From NCBI GenBank assembly GCA_002717365.1, contig PBDJ01000022.1, positions 52,815-116,814 on the forward strand: a stretch of DNA of 64,000 nucleotides, given 5' to 3'. Below are positions 52,329 through 61,324 of this stretch, piece after piece. The stretch is from Acidimicrobiaceae bacterium. GTDB taxonomy: Bacteria; Actinomycetota; Acidimicrobiia; Acidimicrobiales; MedAcidi-G1. A model generated the notes under the pieces. That model saw only the letters and a program-made list of their open reading frames with translations. It was not told the DNA's origin and ran no database searches. Position 1 is the stretch's first letter. The number at the start of each line of letters is the position of its first letter. The position numbers were made by a program, and so were the translations under genes.

Positions 52329-53551
52329 CAGACCTCAAGTTCTGGCACAGCGGTAACGAAGGTTCCTGACCAGTCACGGATGTAGTCCAACTGGCTGGCG
52401 ATCTCCTCGCGAAGGTTCCACGGGAGGACCACGACGTGATCAGGGCGTCGGTGCACAATATTCGCCTCATCGACGATTGGGATCTTGCTTCCCGGCATGT
52501 ATTTGCCCTGTTTTATGGGGTTTCGGTCGGCGACGAAGGAAATCAGGTCAGAATCCACTCCGGCGTAGTTGAGAAGTGTGTTTCCCTTAGCGGCGGCACC
52601 ATACGCCGCCACCGACTTCCCTTCATCTCGAGCCGTCAAGAGGAACGTAACAAACTCATTCCTGATGTGGTCAGCACGATCCTGGAAGCCGGAATAGTAC
52701 TCAGCCGATGCCACGCCGGCCTCAGCCTCCAACGCCCGAACGGCATCAACTCTCGGCCTCGGCAAGGAACTACCGCTGTCCACATGTTGAGCGAAAACTC
52801 GCAGGCTTCCACCATGGGTGGTTAGGCGTTCAACGTCGAAGACCGTCAGGCCAGCCGACGATAGGACCGTCTCTACCGCCGCGAGAGAGAGGTACGAGAA
52901 GTGCTCGTGGTAAATGGTGTCGAACTGGGCAAGTGCGACGAGTTGCAGCACATGGGGGAACTCGAAGGTCGCGACTCCACCATCTGCAAGAAGAGTGGAA
53001 CAGGCGGTCGCAAAGTCATTGATATCGGGCACATGGGCAAGCACGTTATTGGCAACAAGAAGATCCGCTTCCGGGCCTAGACCGACAAGTTGGTCAGCGA
53101 GGCCGGCGGTGAGAAACTCTTCGATGACTGTCAGGCCGAGCCCACGAGCAATAGCCGCTGATCGCTCTGTCGGTTCTATTCCCGTGCAAGCCATTCCTCG
53201 GTCATGGAACCATCGCAAGAGCGTCCCGTCATTGGAAGCCACCTCTATCACCTGACTGCTCTCTGTCAAAGCGAATCGTTCGACCATCTCCTCGGCAAAC
53301 CGACGACAATGCGACACCCATGTTTCGGACTGTCCACTGAAATACGCATAGTCGGCATCGAAGAGGACGTCAGCTCTGACAAAGTCCTCCGTTTGCACTA
53401 ACCAACATGATTCGCAGACCAGAACCCGAAGCGGAAACCGCGCCTCCGGGGCCCCGAGAGCGTCATGACATAGGTAGGCGTTGGACGGAGGCGAACTACC
53501 GAGGTCTACGAAAACAAGATCAACAGGTTCTCGACAGTGCCGACAGATCAC
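52325..53551 (-). CDS. NDP-sugar C-methyltransferase (TylCIII/TcaB9-like)
   Basis: 408 residues. N-terminal zinc-binding 'MICRHCREPVDLVFVDLG' and 'VLVCESCWLVQTEDF' (CxxC...CxxC) precede the class I methyltransferase 'SQVIEVASNDGTLLRWFHD' and 'LLVANNVLAHVPDINDFATA'. 'DTIYHEHFSYLSLAAVETVL' (the YHEHF motif) and 'TTHGGSLRVFAQH' are diagnostic of the NDP-4-keto-sugar C3-methyltransferases, with the C-terminal ligand domain 'KSVAAYGAAAKGNTLLNYAG'. It probably methylates C3 of the 4-keto sugar made by the CDP-glucose dehydratase two genes upstream. Coupled by four-base overlaps on both sides. Confidence 0.88.
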   Translation of the reverse strand: MICRHCREPVDLVFVDLGSSPPSNAYLCHDALGAPEARFPLRVLVCESCWLVQTEDFVRADVLFDADYAYFSGQSETWVSHCRRFAEEMVERFALTESSQVIEVASNDGTLLRWFHDRGMACTGIEPTERSAAIARGLGLTVIEEFLTAGLADQLVGLGPEADLLVANNVLAHVPDINDFATACSTLLADGGVATFEFPHVLQLVALAQFDTIYHEHFSYLSLAAVETVLSSAGLTVFDVERLTTHGGSLRVFAQHVDSGSSLPRPRVDAVRALEAEAGVASAEYYSGFQDRADHIRNEFVTFLLTARDEGKSVAAYGAAAKGNTLLNYAGVDSDLISFVADRNPIKQGKYMPGSKIPIVDEANIVHRRPDHVVVLPWNLREEIASQLDYIRDWSGTFVTAVPELEVW

Positions 53552-54111
53552 TGGACAACGCCATTCCAGTCATCAGCCAGCAACTCGTGAGCGGCATCTC
53601 GCTCTGATACCAAGATCGGTGGTTCTGGCCAGGCAATATCGAGAACAGGGTCCAACGGACTGAGGCCTGCTTCGGCATCTGGGTAGTAGGCGGAACCGTG
53701 TAGGTAAATGAGTTCAGAGTGGTCAACCAATGCCTGAAAGCCATGGGCAAATCCAGCGGGGATCACAAGGCTCATGAAATCTCCGTGCTCCAATATCTGA
53801 CCGTGCCATCTCAGGAATGTTGGCGACCCGCGGCGAATATCCACCACGACATCAAACACGCAACCCTGCACGCAGCTGACGATCTTCGTATCGGCATGTG
53901 GTGGTGCCTGATAGTGCATGCCGCGGAGGGTGCCTCGTAGTCGAGTCACCGATCTGTTCACCTGGGCGACGCGAAAGCCCGGCGAGAGACTTTCGACCAG
54001 ATCTCCATCAAAGAGGTTGTCGAAAACACCTCGGTCATCCTCATGGGGGTGTCGTTGAATAATCACCAATCCACTTAGTGAGGTCTCTCTGGTGCTCGCC
54101 GATCGTGTCAA
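53548..54111 (-). CDS. RmlC-like dTDP-4-dehydrorhamnose 3,5-epimerase homologue
   Basis: 187 residues from a TTG at 54111, one base after the stop of the dehydratase gene; the longer frame to 54339 lies antiphase inside rfbG and is rejected. Cupin core: 'TSLSGLVIIQRHPHEDDRGV' (the DxRG motif), 'RLRGTLRGMHYQAPPHADTK' with the catalytic histidine in RGMHYQ, 'VQGCVFDVVVDIRRGSPTF' and 'IPAGFAHGFQALVDHSELIY'. In its family it epimerises C3 and/or C5 of 4-keto-6-deoxyhexoses. Here it probably works on the CDP-linked 4-keto sugar, not dTDP, judging by its neighbours RfbF and RfbG. Confidence 0.85.
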   Translation of the reverse strand: MTRSASTRETSLSGLVIIQRHPHEDDRGVFDNLFDGDLVESLSPGFRVAQVNRSVTRLRGTLRGMHYQAPPHADTKIVSCVQGCVFDVVVDIRRGSPTFLRWHGQILEHGDFMSLVIPAGFAHGFQALVDHSELIYLHGSAYYPDAEAGLSPLDPVLDIAWPEPPILVSERDAAHELLADDWNGVVQ

Positions 54112-54112
54112 C

Positions 54113-55195
54113 TCAGCACAATCCTGAATATTCGACAATGTGATCAAGACACAGCATCTGGGCATCCGCCCCATCTGCGATCCTGAGGTGCCAATAGACC
54201 GTGCGTTCCACGGCTTCGGCAAGGTCCCACCGTGGCGACCAGCCAAGAACTTCTCTCGCTTTATCACTGTTGAGATGAAGAGTTTTCGTCTCGTGGATGC
54301 GTCCCGATCCGGCGTCCTGGCGGACCTCTGCACCGTCACCCCATGCCAGTGCGACCATCTCGGCCACCTTTTTCACTGTGACTTCAGATGCCTGGTCCGG
54401 TCCGAAATTCCAAGCTGATGCATACTCGTTGCCACCATCGCTTGCCAGACGTTCTGCCAGCACCAGATAGCCCGACAAAGGTTCGAGAACATGCTGCCAG
54501 GGGCGCACAGAGTCGGGTGACCGAATCACGGATGGCCTGCCGGCCTCGAAAGCCCGGAGACAGTCGGGTACCAGGCGATCAATCCCCCAGTCGCCGCCAC
54601 CTATTACGTTCCCGGCCCGTGCTGTTCCAAGACAGACATCGTCGGCATCACCCGTGGACCAGAAACTCTGACGATAACTAGCCGCGAGTAGTTCGACTGC
54701 CGACTTGCTGGAACTGTAGGGATCATGTCCCCCGAGACGGTTTGACTCGATATACGACACCCCAGTCCCATGGTCCTCGTAGACCTTGTCGGTTGTGATC
54801 ACCACCACGGCACGAACCGAAGGTTGCTGTCGAACGGCTTCAAGGAGGTGAACAGTCCCCATGACGTTCGTAGACCAAGTCTCACTGGGAAATCGGTACC
54901 CAGCAGAGACAAGGGGCTGAGCTGCCAGGTGAAAAACAATTTCAGGTCTAACGGCGTCCACTGTTTCCCGAACGGCTGATTGATCACGTAGATCGGCGCG
55001 CGTGTCCGAATCCAAGAGGCCGACCACACCTGCTGAATCAAAGATGGTCGGACCATCAGCTGGGTCCAGCGAATATCCGTGGACGTGTGCTCCCATCTCG
55101 GTCAGCCAGAGACTCAGCCAGGCTCCCTTGAAACCCGTGTGTCCGGTTACCAGCACCTGCCGGTCGCCCCAAAAGGACGGTCGCGGAGTTACCAC
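54113..55195 (-). CDS. rfbG: CDP-glucose 4,6-dehydratase
   Basis: 360 residues from the GTG at 55195 (seven-base overlap with rfbF); a GTG at 55225 would add ten. 'WGDRQVLVTGHTGFKGAWLS' is the specific RfbG opening, then 'EIVFHLAAQPLVSAGYRFP', 'AVVVITTDKVYEDHGTGVSY' and 'LGGHDPYSSSKSAVELLA' (YxxxK with S). 'ARAGNVIGGGDWGIDRLVPD' and 'IRSPDSVRPWQHVLEPLSGY' are conserved in CDP-glucose dehydratases. NAD-dependent; it gives CDP-4-keto-6-deoxyglucose. Confidence 0.93.
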   Translation of the reverse strand: MVTPRPSFWGDRQVLVTGHTGFKGAWLSLWLTEMGAHVHGYSLDPADGPTIFDSAGVVGLLDSDTRADLRDQSAVRETVDAVRPEIVFHLAAQPLVSAGYRFPSETWSTNVMGTVHLLEAVRQQPSVRAVVVITTDKVYEDHGTGVSYIESNRLGGHDPYSSSKSAVELLAASYRQSFWSTGDADDVCLGTARAGNVIGGGDWGIDRLVPDCLRAFEAGRPSVIRSPDSVRPWQHVLEPLSGYLVLAERLASDGGNEYASAWNFGPDQASEVTVKKVAEMVALAWGDGAEVRQDAGSGRIHETKTLHLNSDKAREVLGWSPRWDLAEAVERTVYWHLRIADGADAQMLCLDHIVEYSGLC

Positions 55196-55959
55196 ACGCG
55201 CCAAGGAGGCTTCCCTGACTCCCACAACGACTCAAGGTAGGAGCGATCACGCACAGTGTCCATCGGTTGCCAAAACCCATCATGGACAAATGCCCTCAAC
55301 TGGTCGCTCTCGGCTAGAAGGCGCATGGGCTGTTCTTCCCACTTTGTCGTGTCACCTTCGATCAGGTCCAAGCAATCGGGTTCAAGCACGAAGAAGCCAC
55401 CGTTGATACATCCGCCATCGCCTGGAGGCTTTTCAGTAAATCCAGTCACTGCCTGACCATCAAGGGCCAGTGCACCGAATCGACCTGGTGGCCTAACAGC
55501 CGTGACAGTCGCAACCCGGCCATGTGAACGATGGAAATCCACGGCCGCGGCGACATCCACGTCGGCCAAACCATCGCCGTAGGTACAACAGAAAGACTGT
55601 CCCTCGTCAAGATAGCCGGCGACCCTTCGCAATCGACCGCCGGTCTGCGTGTCATAACCGGTATCGACCAGCGTGACCCTCCAAGGTTCCGAATGCCTTT
55701 CGTGTACCTCCATCTGGTTGTCGACCATGTCAAAGGTGACATCAGACATGTGCAGGAAGTAGTTGGCGAAATACTCCTTGATCACATAACCGCGGTATCC
55801 GCAACAAATAACAAACTCGTTGACACCGTGAAAGGAGTACAGCTTCATGATGTGCCAAAGAATCGGGTACCCGCCGACCTCGACCATCGGCTTGGGTCGC
55901 ACCTGCGTCTCTTCAGCAAGCCGCGTTCCCATACCCCCGGCGAGGATCACCGCCTTCAC
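55189..55959 (-). CDS. rfbF: Glucose-1-phosphate cytidylyltransferase
   Basis: 256 residues, the standard length. 'MKAVILAGGMGTRLAEETQV' is the nucleotide loop and 'RPKPMVEVGGYPILWHIMKL' follows with the catalytic lysine. 'CCGYRGYVIKEYFANYFLHM', 'YGDGLADVDVAAAVDFHRSH' (metal aspartate) and 'GFTEKPPGDGGCINGGFFVL' are all diagnostic of RfbF rather than RmlA. It makes CDP-glucose from CTP and glucose-1-phosphate and feeds RfbG. Translational overlap links rfbF and rfbG. First gene of the minus-strand CDP-sugar run. Confidence 0.95.
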   Translation of the reverse strand: MKAVILAGGMGTRLAEETQVRPKPMVEVGGYPILWHIMKLYSFHGVNEFVICCGYRGYVIKEYFANYFLHMSDVTFDMVDNQMEVHERHSEPWRVTLVDTGYDTQTGGRLRRVAGYLDEGQSFCCTYGDGLADVDVAAAVDFHRSHGRVATVTAVRPPGRFGALALDGQAVTGFTEKPPGDGGCINGGFFVLEPDCLDLIEGDTTKWEEQPMRLLAESDQLRAFVHDGFWQPMDTVRDRSYLESLWESGKPPWRVW

Positions 55960-56024
55960 GAGTCGTCCTCCATCACAGGGACAAACGGTAGCCCGTCAGA
56001 GAAGGCATCTGGAGTAGGCGGCGG

Positions 56025-57173
56025 TCATCCACAGAGGGATCGGTAGACACCAATAAGACAATCAACGCCGGTCTCGAGATCGAAATGAGATTCGGCTAGC
56101 GACCGGCAGCGTTCGGACGTCATAGGATCGGCGAGCAGATCCTCCAACTGGTCCACCGCCTCGTCTAGCCCGCATGACGAAGCCTGACCATAAGTTACGC
56201 CACACCGTTCTTGCGTCAGCAAAGCAGCAGCGTCAATCAGACCAGGGTTCACGACAACCGGTCGGCCGGCAGCAAGGAACTCTCCGATCTTCGTGGGCAT
56301 CGCTGCGAGGAGACTCACTCCGGCGTCATCTCGACAGACACTCAACCCGAGGTGGCTTGACGCCACCAAATCCTTCATCTCATCCGGTGTCGCTGAGACC
56401 CGTACCGCCTCCACTGTCGAGAGTTCCGCTTCCCAGTCGGTCTCCTCCGGGGAGGCGACAATGAATTCGACAGGTCGACGACGCCGTAGCTCAGCAACTA
56501 GGTCGAGCATTGATTGAAGATCGTAATATCGATTCAGTGTTCCGGAGAGTAGGACTCTCAGTGGCATAGGAGGCATCGTTGAAGCTTGGAACCTGTCCAA
56601 ATCGACGCAGGTGGTGACAACCGTCGCCTTAGGTGAAACCGCATGGTTGTACCGCCGGTCAAGTTCAACGATCGCCGACTCGGTGAGCGCTATCGCCGCC
56701 GAGCACCGGATTGCGGCCCGGTGTTCGACGCGACGCATGATGCGCTCCTGCATTGAACCGGCTCGTATTACTCCCGAGGCGACCTTTTGGTCCACCCAAA
56801 ACGACCGAACGTCCCAGACCCATCGATCAATACCTGCCAACGACACCGCTCCCGCTGCCATGTCGCTGCGGGCATGCACCATCACTGCTCCCCTGATTGA
56901 TTGGCACGCGCGCACAACCCGTCCCAGACCGCCCGCTGACCCATGGCGTCCAAAGTCCTGCGGTCTCCAGCGCACTCCGATACCGGCCAGACGCTCCCTG
57001 AGATCGAAGTCGACGCGGTGCTCAAAGGTGACCAGATCCACGTCGACACCGCGAAGAGCTAACCGTTCGACATAGGCGAGTACCTGCGATGATCCGACGG
57101 TGCTGGTAAGCGGGTCCATCGAGAGATAAGTGAGAGTCGGGAGATCTGAGACGACCTCCGTTTTCGAATCCAT
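56025..57173 (-). CDS. Glycosyltransferase, GT4-like
   Basis: 382 residues from an ATG at 57173 that shares its A with the stop of the upstream gene (TGATG). The longer frame to 57314 is antiphase inside that gene. 'LTYLSMDPLTSTVGSSQVLA', 'RGVDVDLVTFEHRVDF', 'LRVLLSGTLNRYYDLQSMLD' (start of the C-domain) and 'LAAMPTKIGEFLAAGRPVVV' (the K-x-x-E-x-x-A donor motif MPTKIGEFLAAG) mark the GT-B fold. Donor unknown. Last gene of a tightly overlapping five-gene run that begins at 61.3 kb. Confidence 0.85.
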   Translation of the reverse strand: MDSKTEVVSDLPTLTYLSMDPLTSTVGSSQVLAYVERLALRGVDVDLVTFEHRVDFDLRERLAGIGVRWRPQDFGRHGSAGGLGRVVRACQSIRGAVMVHARSDMAAGAVSLAGIDRWVWDVRSFWVDQKVASGVIRAGSMQERIMRRVEHRAAIRCSAAIALTESAIVELDRRYNHAVSPKATVVTTCVDLDRFQASTMPPMPLRVLLSGTLNRYYDLQSMLDLVAELRRRRPVEFIVASPEETDWEAELSTVEAVRVSATPDEMKDLVASSHLGLSVCRDDAGVSLLAAMPTKIGEFLAAGRPVVVNPGLIDAAALLTQERCGVTYGQASSCGLDEAVDQLEDLLADPMTSERCRSLAESHFDLETGVDCLIGVYRSLCG

Positions 57174-58225
57174 CACAAAGACTCGAACAGTCGATCCCAG
57201 CGAGAGGCCAGAGATTCCTCGGAATACGTCGACAGAGCGGCTGCCTGACCCGCTTCTGCTATCCGCAGCCTCTCGTCTGGCCGTTCGTGGAGACGCTCGA
57301 GAACGCGCCTCCAATCGTCGCTAGTAGTACAGAGAACCTGTCCGGCTATGTCAGCAAGAGATGCCGCCCGCACATGCGCCGAACTTGCAGAGACCACAAC
57401 CGGTAGCCCCAGCCTCCAGAAGATACGCATCCGGTTCTCCGGCTTGCCAGCGGCCATCGGATCCGAAAGGTCAACCGGGACGACAGCGATATCACAGCCG
57501 TCGGCGACCTCGGCCAGAGTGTCTACGCTCCACTGGTGCAGCCTCACCTCGATACCCCAAGGGGCCACAACGTCCTCGGTCAGGCAGGTGCGAAACCGAT
57601 TCATATAGCGCTTGTACCGAAGATCGGTTACCAGGTGTAGGCGAAGTTCGTATCTGCTGGATAGTGATTTAAGAGCTGGAAGCATCTGCTCAATCGCCGG
57701 AAGAGTTACGGCCAGTCCTTCCCACATGATGTCGAGCCCCGTGCCACCGCTAATCGTGGGCCTACGCACTTCGATTTCGCTGTGCAAGTCCAATATGGGA
57801 TGCACGTTGGCCGAGTACTTCGAGATGTTCACAACTTGCTCATCTGTACTGCACACCACTGCGTCTGCTCGTTCCAGCAGACGCTCTATGGCCCGGCCAT
57901 AGTTCAAAGTTGGACGATGGGACTCACCTGCCGCCCATTTCGCCAACCCTCTGAACGAACGTCGAACGCCCCGACGCTCATCCAAGTAGGAATCCGGTAG
58001 ATCCACCACGATTCGACAGTCGGATGGCGCATTGACCCATCTGGTCACATCGGCCGAAGGCGAAAGAACAACGATGTCGTGATCCTTCCAGTCGTCAACT
58101 GACCGGAAAGACAGTCCTCGCATCTTCGCGTAGCAGGGAAACCGCCGACGATCGAATGGTCGCTCAAGTCTTTGCCCGTGGGGGACGTAGCCGATCTCCG
58201 ACTGCGTCACGTTTTCTGCAGTCAC
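57173..58225 (-). CDS. Glycosyltransferase, GT-B type, divergent
   Basis: 350 residues from a GTG at 58225 that overlaps the flippase stop as GTGA. 'VVDLPDSYLDERRGVRRSFR' and 'ADAVVCSTDEQVVNISKYSA' are in the N-domain; 'LDIMWEGLAVTLPAIEQML' and 'DPMAAGKPENRMRIFWRLGL' (a KPENRM-x-x-FW motif in the donor-site position) and 'PVVVSASSAHVRAASLADI' are in the C-domain. It is like the glycan-locus GT1/GT4 proteins with KxENR motifs. Donor unknown. Coupled to neighbours at both ends. Confidence 0.75.
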   Translation of the reverse strand: MTAENVTQSEIGYVPHGQRLERPFDRRRFPCYAKMRGLSFRSVDDWKDHDIVVLSPSADVTRWVNAPSDCRIVVDLPDSYLDERRGVRRSFRGLAKWAAGESHRPTLNYGRAIERLLERADAVVCSTDEQVVNISKYSANVHPILDLHSEIEVRRPTISGGTGLDIMWEGLAVTLPAIEQMLPALKSLSSRYELRLHLVTDLRYKRYMNRFRTCLTEDVVAPWGIEVRLHQWSVDTLAEVADGCDIAVVPVDLSDPMAAGKPENRMRIFWRLGLPVVVSASSAHVRAASLADIAGQVLCTTSDDWRRVLERLHERPDERLRIAEAGQAAALSTYSEESLASRWDRLFESL

Positions 58226-59487
58226 GCGTCGAGTCTCCGTAACTCTCGATTCGTCCAAATCCCCGAGATGACCGCCAACGCCACATGTCCTAGTAGGCAT
58301 GCATATGCCGCTCCGCGCATTCCCCACTCCGGGATCATCACCAAATTGAGCAGCACCGCCACTGCTCCACCAAGGACCTGGGGAGGACCTATTCCTCTCG
58401 GCCTGCTGAACCCAACCAAGAGCGACTGGTACATGAAGTAGATAGACAACACCATCTCGGCAATCGTCACTATTGCGAGGATGCCGAGAGCCTCTCTGAA
58501 ACCCTCACCGAACACCGCCAGAAGGAGCGTTGAGCCGACTACGGCTGATATGCCCAAGATGAGCACCTGTGCGACGACAAAGAGCCTGGCGTAGCGCCGC
58601 ACCGCTTTTACTGGATCGACGCCACTACGGCCACGATCTGCGATCACCTGACCGAATGCCTTCGGAACAATCCGAAGTGTCTCAGGGATAGCCAGAGCGA
58701 CCACATACAACCCGAGAGAATCGGCGCCTGCGACCGCAGCCAAGATGGCCCGATCAGAACGAAGGGCGATGAAGATCGATACCTGCCCGAGCATCGGATA
58801 GAAGCCATCGGTAATCAGGCTCCGCCAGTGCGTCGTTAGGCCAAGCCCGGCCTTCTGTCGAACTTGTACAACCTGGCCGATAAGCCAGCTAGCACCGAGC
58901 ACCAACCCCAGAGCCATCGTCAGGATGGCCGAGGTCGAGCTGAGCCGTCCGCTCATCAGCAGACCAACTACAACGAAGGCTTCACTGACACCAATAATCA
59001 CCTCGGCCATTAGGACATTGCGATACCGACGAAGCCCGTAGAGCACGGCGACCGCGGAGTTAAACAGCATCGTGGCCAAACTCAAGGCAAAGATCGCCAG
59101 CGAGAACTCCCAGGTCATGTAAAAGGAGGTCAGCGAAATCACTCCAACCGATGCAGCTACTAGCAAGGCCTGAAGCGGCAGAAGTGCGATTGACAGCGAT
59201 ACGACGTCTCGTGGCCCTACTGGATCAGTGGGCCTAAGAAGCCGTATGCGACCGCTAGTGGGCGTCCCAGCATTGGCGACATGTGTCGTCGCCCAAGCGA
59301 TGGTGAAGGCGAGGGCAATTTCTCCTCGACCAACCGGTCCAAGATGTCTGCCGGTGATGACTACGAATGCAAAACCAACAGCGGCATTTGCGAGGCGCGA
59401 TAGAAAAACGATCAAGACCTCGCCTCTGAGCCTCTGGAACCAACTTTCTAGTTTCTCGCCACCCAGCCATCGGCTTATAAGGCTCAC
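58222..59487 (-). CDS. Wzx-like lipid-linked oligosaccharide flippase (MOP superfamily)
   Basis: 421 residues from a GTG at 59487 overlapping the preceding stop (ATGTGA). About twelve hydrophobic segments. 'VLIVFLSRLANAAVGFAFVV' with 'GRHLGPVGRGEIALAFTIAW' is the usual start of the polysaccharide-synthesis MATE-like family; 'NSAVAVLYGLRRYRNVLMAE' and 'FIALRSDRAILAAVAGADSL' fit too. It would move undecaprenyl-PP-glycan units to the outer face. Together with the PglK-like ABC protein it gives the locus two candidate exporters. Confidence 0.85.
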   Translation of the reverse strand: MSLISRWLGGEKLESWFQRLRGEVLIVFLSRLANAAVGFAFVVITGRHLGPVGRGEIALAFTIAWATTHVANAGTPTSGRIRLLRPTDPVGPRDVVSLSIALLPLQALLVAASVGVISLTSFYMTWEFSLAIFALSLATMLFNSAVAVLYGLRRYRNVLMAEVIIGVSEAFVVVGLLMSGRLSSTSAILTMALGLVLGASWLIGQVVQVRQKAGLGLTTHWRSLITDGFYPMLGQVSIFIALRSDRAILAAVAGADSLGLYVVALAIPETLRIVPKAFGQVIADRGRSGVDPVKAVRRYARLFVVAQVLILGISAVVGSTLLLAVFGEGFREALGILAIVTIAEMVLSIYFMYQSLLVGFSRPRGIGPPQVLGGAVAVLLNLVMIPEWGMRGAAYACLLGHVALAVISGIWTNRELRRLDA

Positions 59488-60428
59488 ATCGTCCACCCAC
59501 TCGACCGACCGGGCCCCCAGAGGCGAGTTCGGCGACCCAGGCGACGACAAATTGCTCGAACCGGCAACGTGAAGACTCGCCGTGGGTCATAGCGAATAGA
59601 ACGCCATAGGTTAGGAAATGCGAGTTTCACCTGGCCGCGCTGCAAATACGAATATCCAATATGGGCAGAAAGGTTGGCTCGGCACCGCCGCTCAAAGGAC
59701 GGGCTTTCTCCTCCAGCGAAGACGCGGTCGTAGAGGGTTTGCACATCGCTGGCCAGCTCTCCTATCTGACGATGCATCTGCTGTGCATGGAGCCGGTATC
59801 GAACGAGCACCTCAGGAAGCGAGTCGATGTGACCAACATCTGCTATCCGGAGGGCGAAGTCGAGGTCGGCTGAGACGGAAAATTCCGGATCGAAGAGACG
59901 TAACTCGTCAAGCGCCGGCCGGCTGATAAGTGCAGCAGAGGCCAACGCTAGGCCGTTTCCCTCCAGCGACATCCAACCTCTTAACGCCGCCGAACCATCC
60001 CTGACACGCACCACTCCGGTTCGTCGACCAGTTCGATCGTCAAAGAACTCAAAGCCGCAGGTGCACATCGGTGCGCCGCTGTACTCCAGGCTTTCCACCT
60101 GTAACTCGAGTTTTTTTGGTTGCCAAAGATCATCTGCATCCAGCAGGGCAATAAACGTCCCAGTCGACTCCTCAATGCCTATATTGCGCGCAGCAGCCAC
60201 TCCACTATTGGTCGTCTGAAGCAAGCGCACTGGTTTTTCGCTGTCAGCAGCGAACTCGGCGACAATCTCCGCTCCCCGGTCCGTCGATCCATCGTCCACC
60301 ACAATGATCTCGAAATGTGAATACGTCTGATCAGACACCGTCGCCAAGGTCTTACCGATCCAACTCGCTGCCTGAAACATGGGGATCACGACAGACACGA
60401 GAGGGCGATCATCCCCGAGAGAACTCAC
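59484..60428 (-). CDS. Glycosyltransferase family 2
   Basis: 314 residues from a GTG at 60428 overlapping the methyltransferase stop (GTGA). 'PLVSVVIPMFQAASWIGKTL', 'FEIIVVDDGSTDRGAEIVAE', 'SGVAAARNIGIEESTGTFIA' and 'IALLDADDLWQPKKLELQVE' (DADDLW metal site), then 'SVSADLDFALRIADVG' and 'PEVLVRYRLHAQQMH', are classical GT2 features. Cytoplasmic; donor unknown. Second gene of the coupled five-gene run. Confidence 0.92.
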   Translation of the reverse strand: MSSLGDDRPLVSVVIPMFQAASWIGKTLATVSDQTYSHFEIIVVDDGSTDRGAEIVAEFAADSEKPVRLLQTTNSGVAAARNIGIEESTGTFIALLDADDLWQPKKLELQVESLEYSGAPMCTCGFEFFDDRTGRRTGVVRVRDGSAALRGWMSLEGNGLALASAALISRPALDELRLFDPEFSVSADLDFALRIADVGHIDSLPEVLVRYRLHAQQMHRQIGELASDVQTLYDRVFAGGESPSFERRCRANLSAHIGYSYLQRGQVKLAFPNLWRSIRYDPRRVFTLPVRAICRRLGRRTRLWGPGRSSGWTM

Positions 60429-61324
60429 TGACTGTCCTGCCGGCGCCAGCCAACCGCAACCCACCAAGGCGGGCCCTCCGCGAATACAACATTCTCAAGG
60501 CCGGCGGTCTCGAGGAGAAGACGAACCTCGTCACGGCTGTAGCGCTTCTCCAACCGAGTACCGAACCTGTCCAAGGCATCATTTCGCATCACGTAGAAAG
60601 ACCGTCGTCGATACTGGAACAGAGGAACCCAAGACGGATCTCTTCCTGCCTTCTCCAACAACTTGGCAAAACGAGCTAACGGCCAGTAGACGAGAGCACC
60701 TATGCCATCGGCAACAAGCAGTCGCATTCTTCGCGGAAGGCGCGCAACCACATAGCGGACGGCAGTAACCACAGTTAGCAACAAGCGTTGTAGCAGCCCA
60801 CGATTATCCAGGTCGTAGTACAGGTAGACAAGAAACGGTGCTCCCGGCTTCAGTTTCTGCACGCATGTCGCCGTAGCAAGTTCAGTGTCGGGAATGTGAT
60901 GAAGAACTCCCAGGGAGTATCCGAAATCACAACTACCGTCAGGGAGTTCGAGTTCACAAATATCTTGATGGTGGAACACCACATTGGAATGTTCAACAAG
61001 AGTTCGGCGCGCAATTTCAAGTGCAGCATCGCTGGCATCGATGCAATGAAGTAGACCTACTCTTGGCGCAAAAAAGGCGGCCCAGCGCCCGGACCCACAA
61101 CCGGCGTCGAAACCTACTGCGTTCTGGGGTAGGTCTCGCCATGGGAATATCGACGCGTAGAGTTCGAACATTTCCCGTAACTCATGAGTTGACAGCGCTT
61201 GGTTGGTGAAACGAGACCACTCCTCGCCGAATCCTCTTATGACCCGTCGACTCAGATCGGCCGATTCACGCCCTACTGGAACTTGGTTGGTTCTTTTCGA
61301 ATTGTCGATCTCACCATTCTTCAT
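60425..61324 (-). CDS. SAM-dependent methyltransferase (class I)
   Basis: 299 residues from the ATG at 61324 (MKNGEIDNSKRTNQVPVG); an alternative start lies at 61354. 'FGEEWSRFTNQALSTHELRE' is the common N-terminal segment of glycan-locus methyltransferases, then motif I 'AVGFDAGCGSGRWAAFFAPR', 'CIDASDAALEIARRTL' and 'CDFGYSLGVLHHIPDTELAT'. The C-terminal part 'QYRRRSFYVMRNDALDRFGT' is conserved among relatives that may act on lipid-linked saccharides. Target unknown. First gene of the coupled run down to 56.0 kb. Confidence 0.82.
   Translation of the reverse strand: MKNGEIDNSKRTNQVPVGRESADLSRRVIRGFGEEWSRFTNQALSTHELREMFELYASIFPWRDLPQNAVGFDAGCGSGRWAAFFAPRVGLLHCIDASDAALEIARRTLVEHSNVVFHHQDICELELPDGSCDFGYSLGVLHHIPDTELATATCVQKLKPGAPFLVYLYYDLDNRGLLQRLLLTVVTAVRYVVARLPRRMRLLVADGIGALVYWPLARFAKLLEKAGRDPSWVPLFQYRRRSFYVMRNDALDRFGTRLEKRYSRDEVRLLLETAGLENVVFAEGPPWWVAVGWRRQDSQ

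Noticed and set aside
54114-54339. N-terminal extension of the RmlC-like gene
   Set aside because: The residues lie antiphase within rfbG and do not resemble the cupin family, whose normal length is met from the TTG at 54111.
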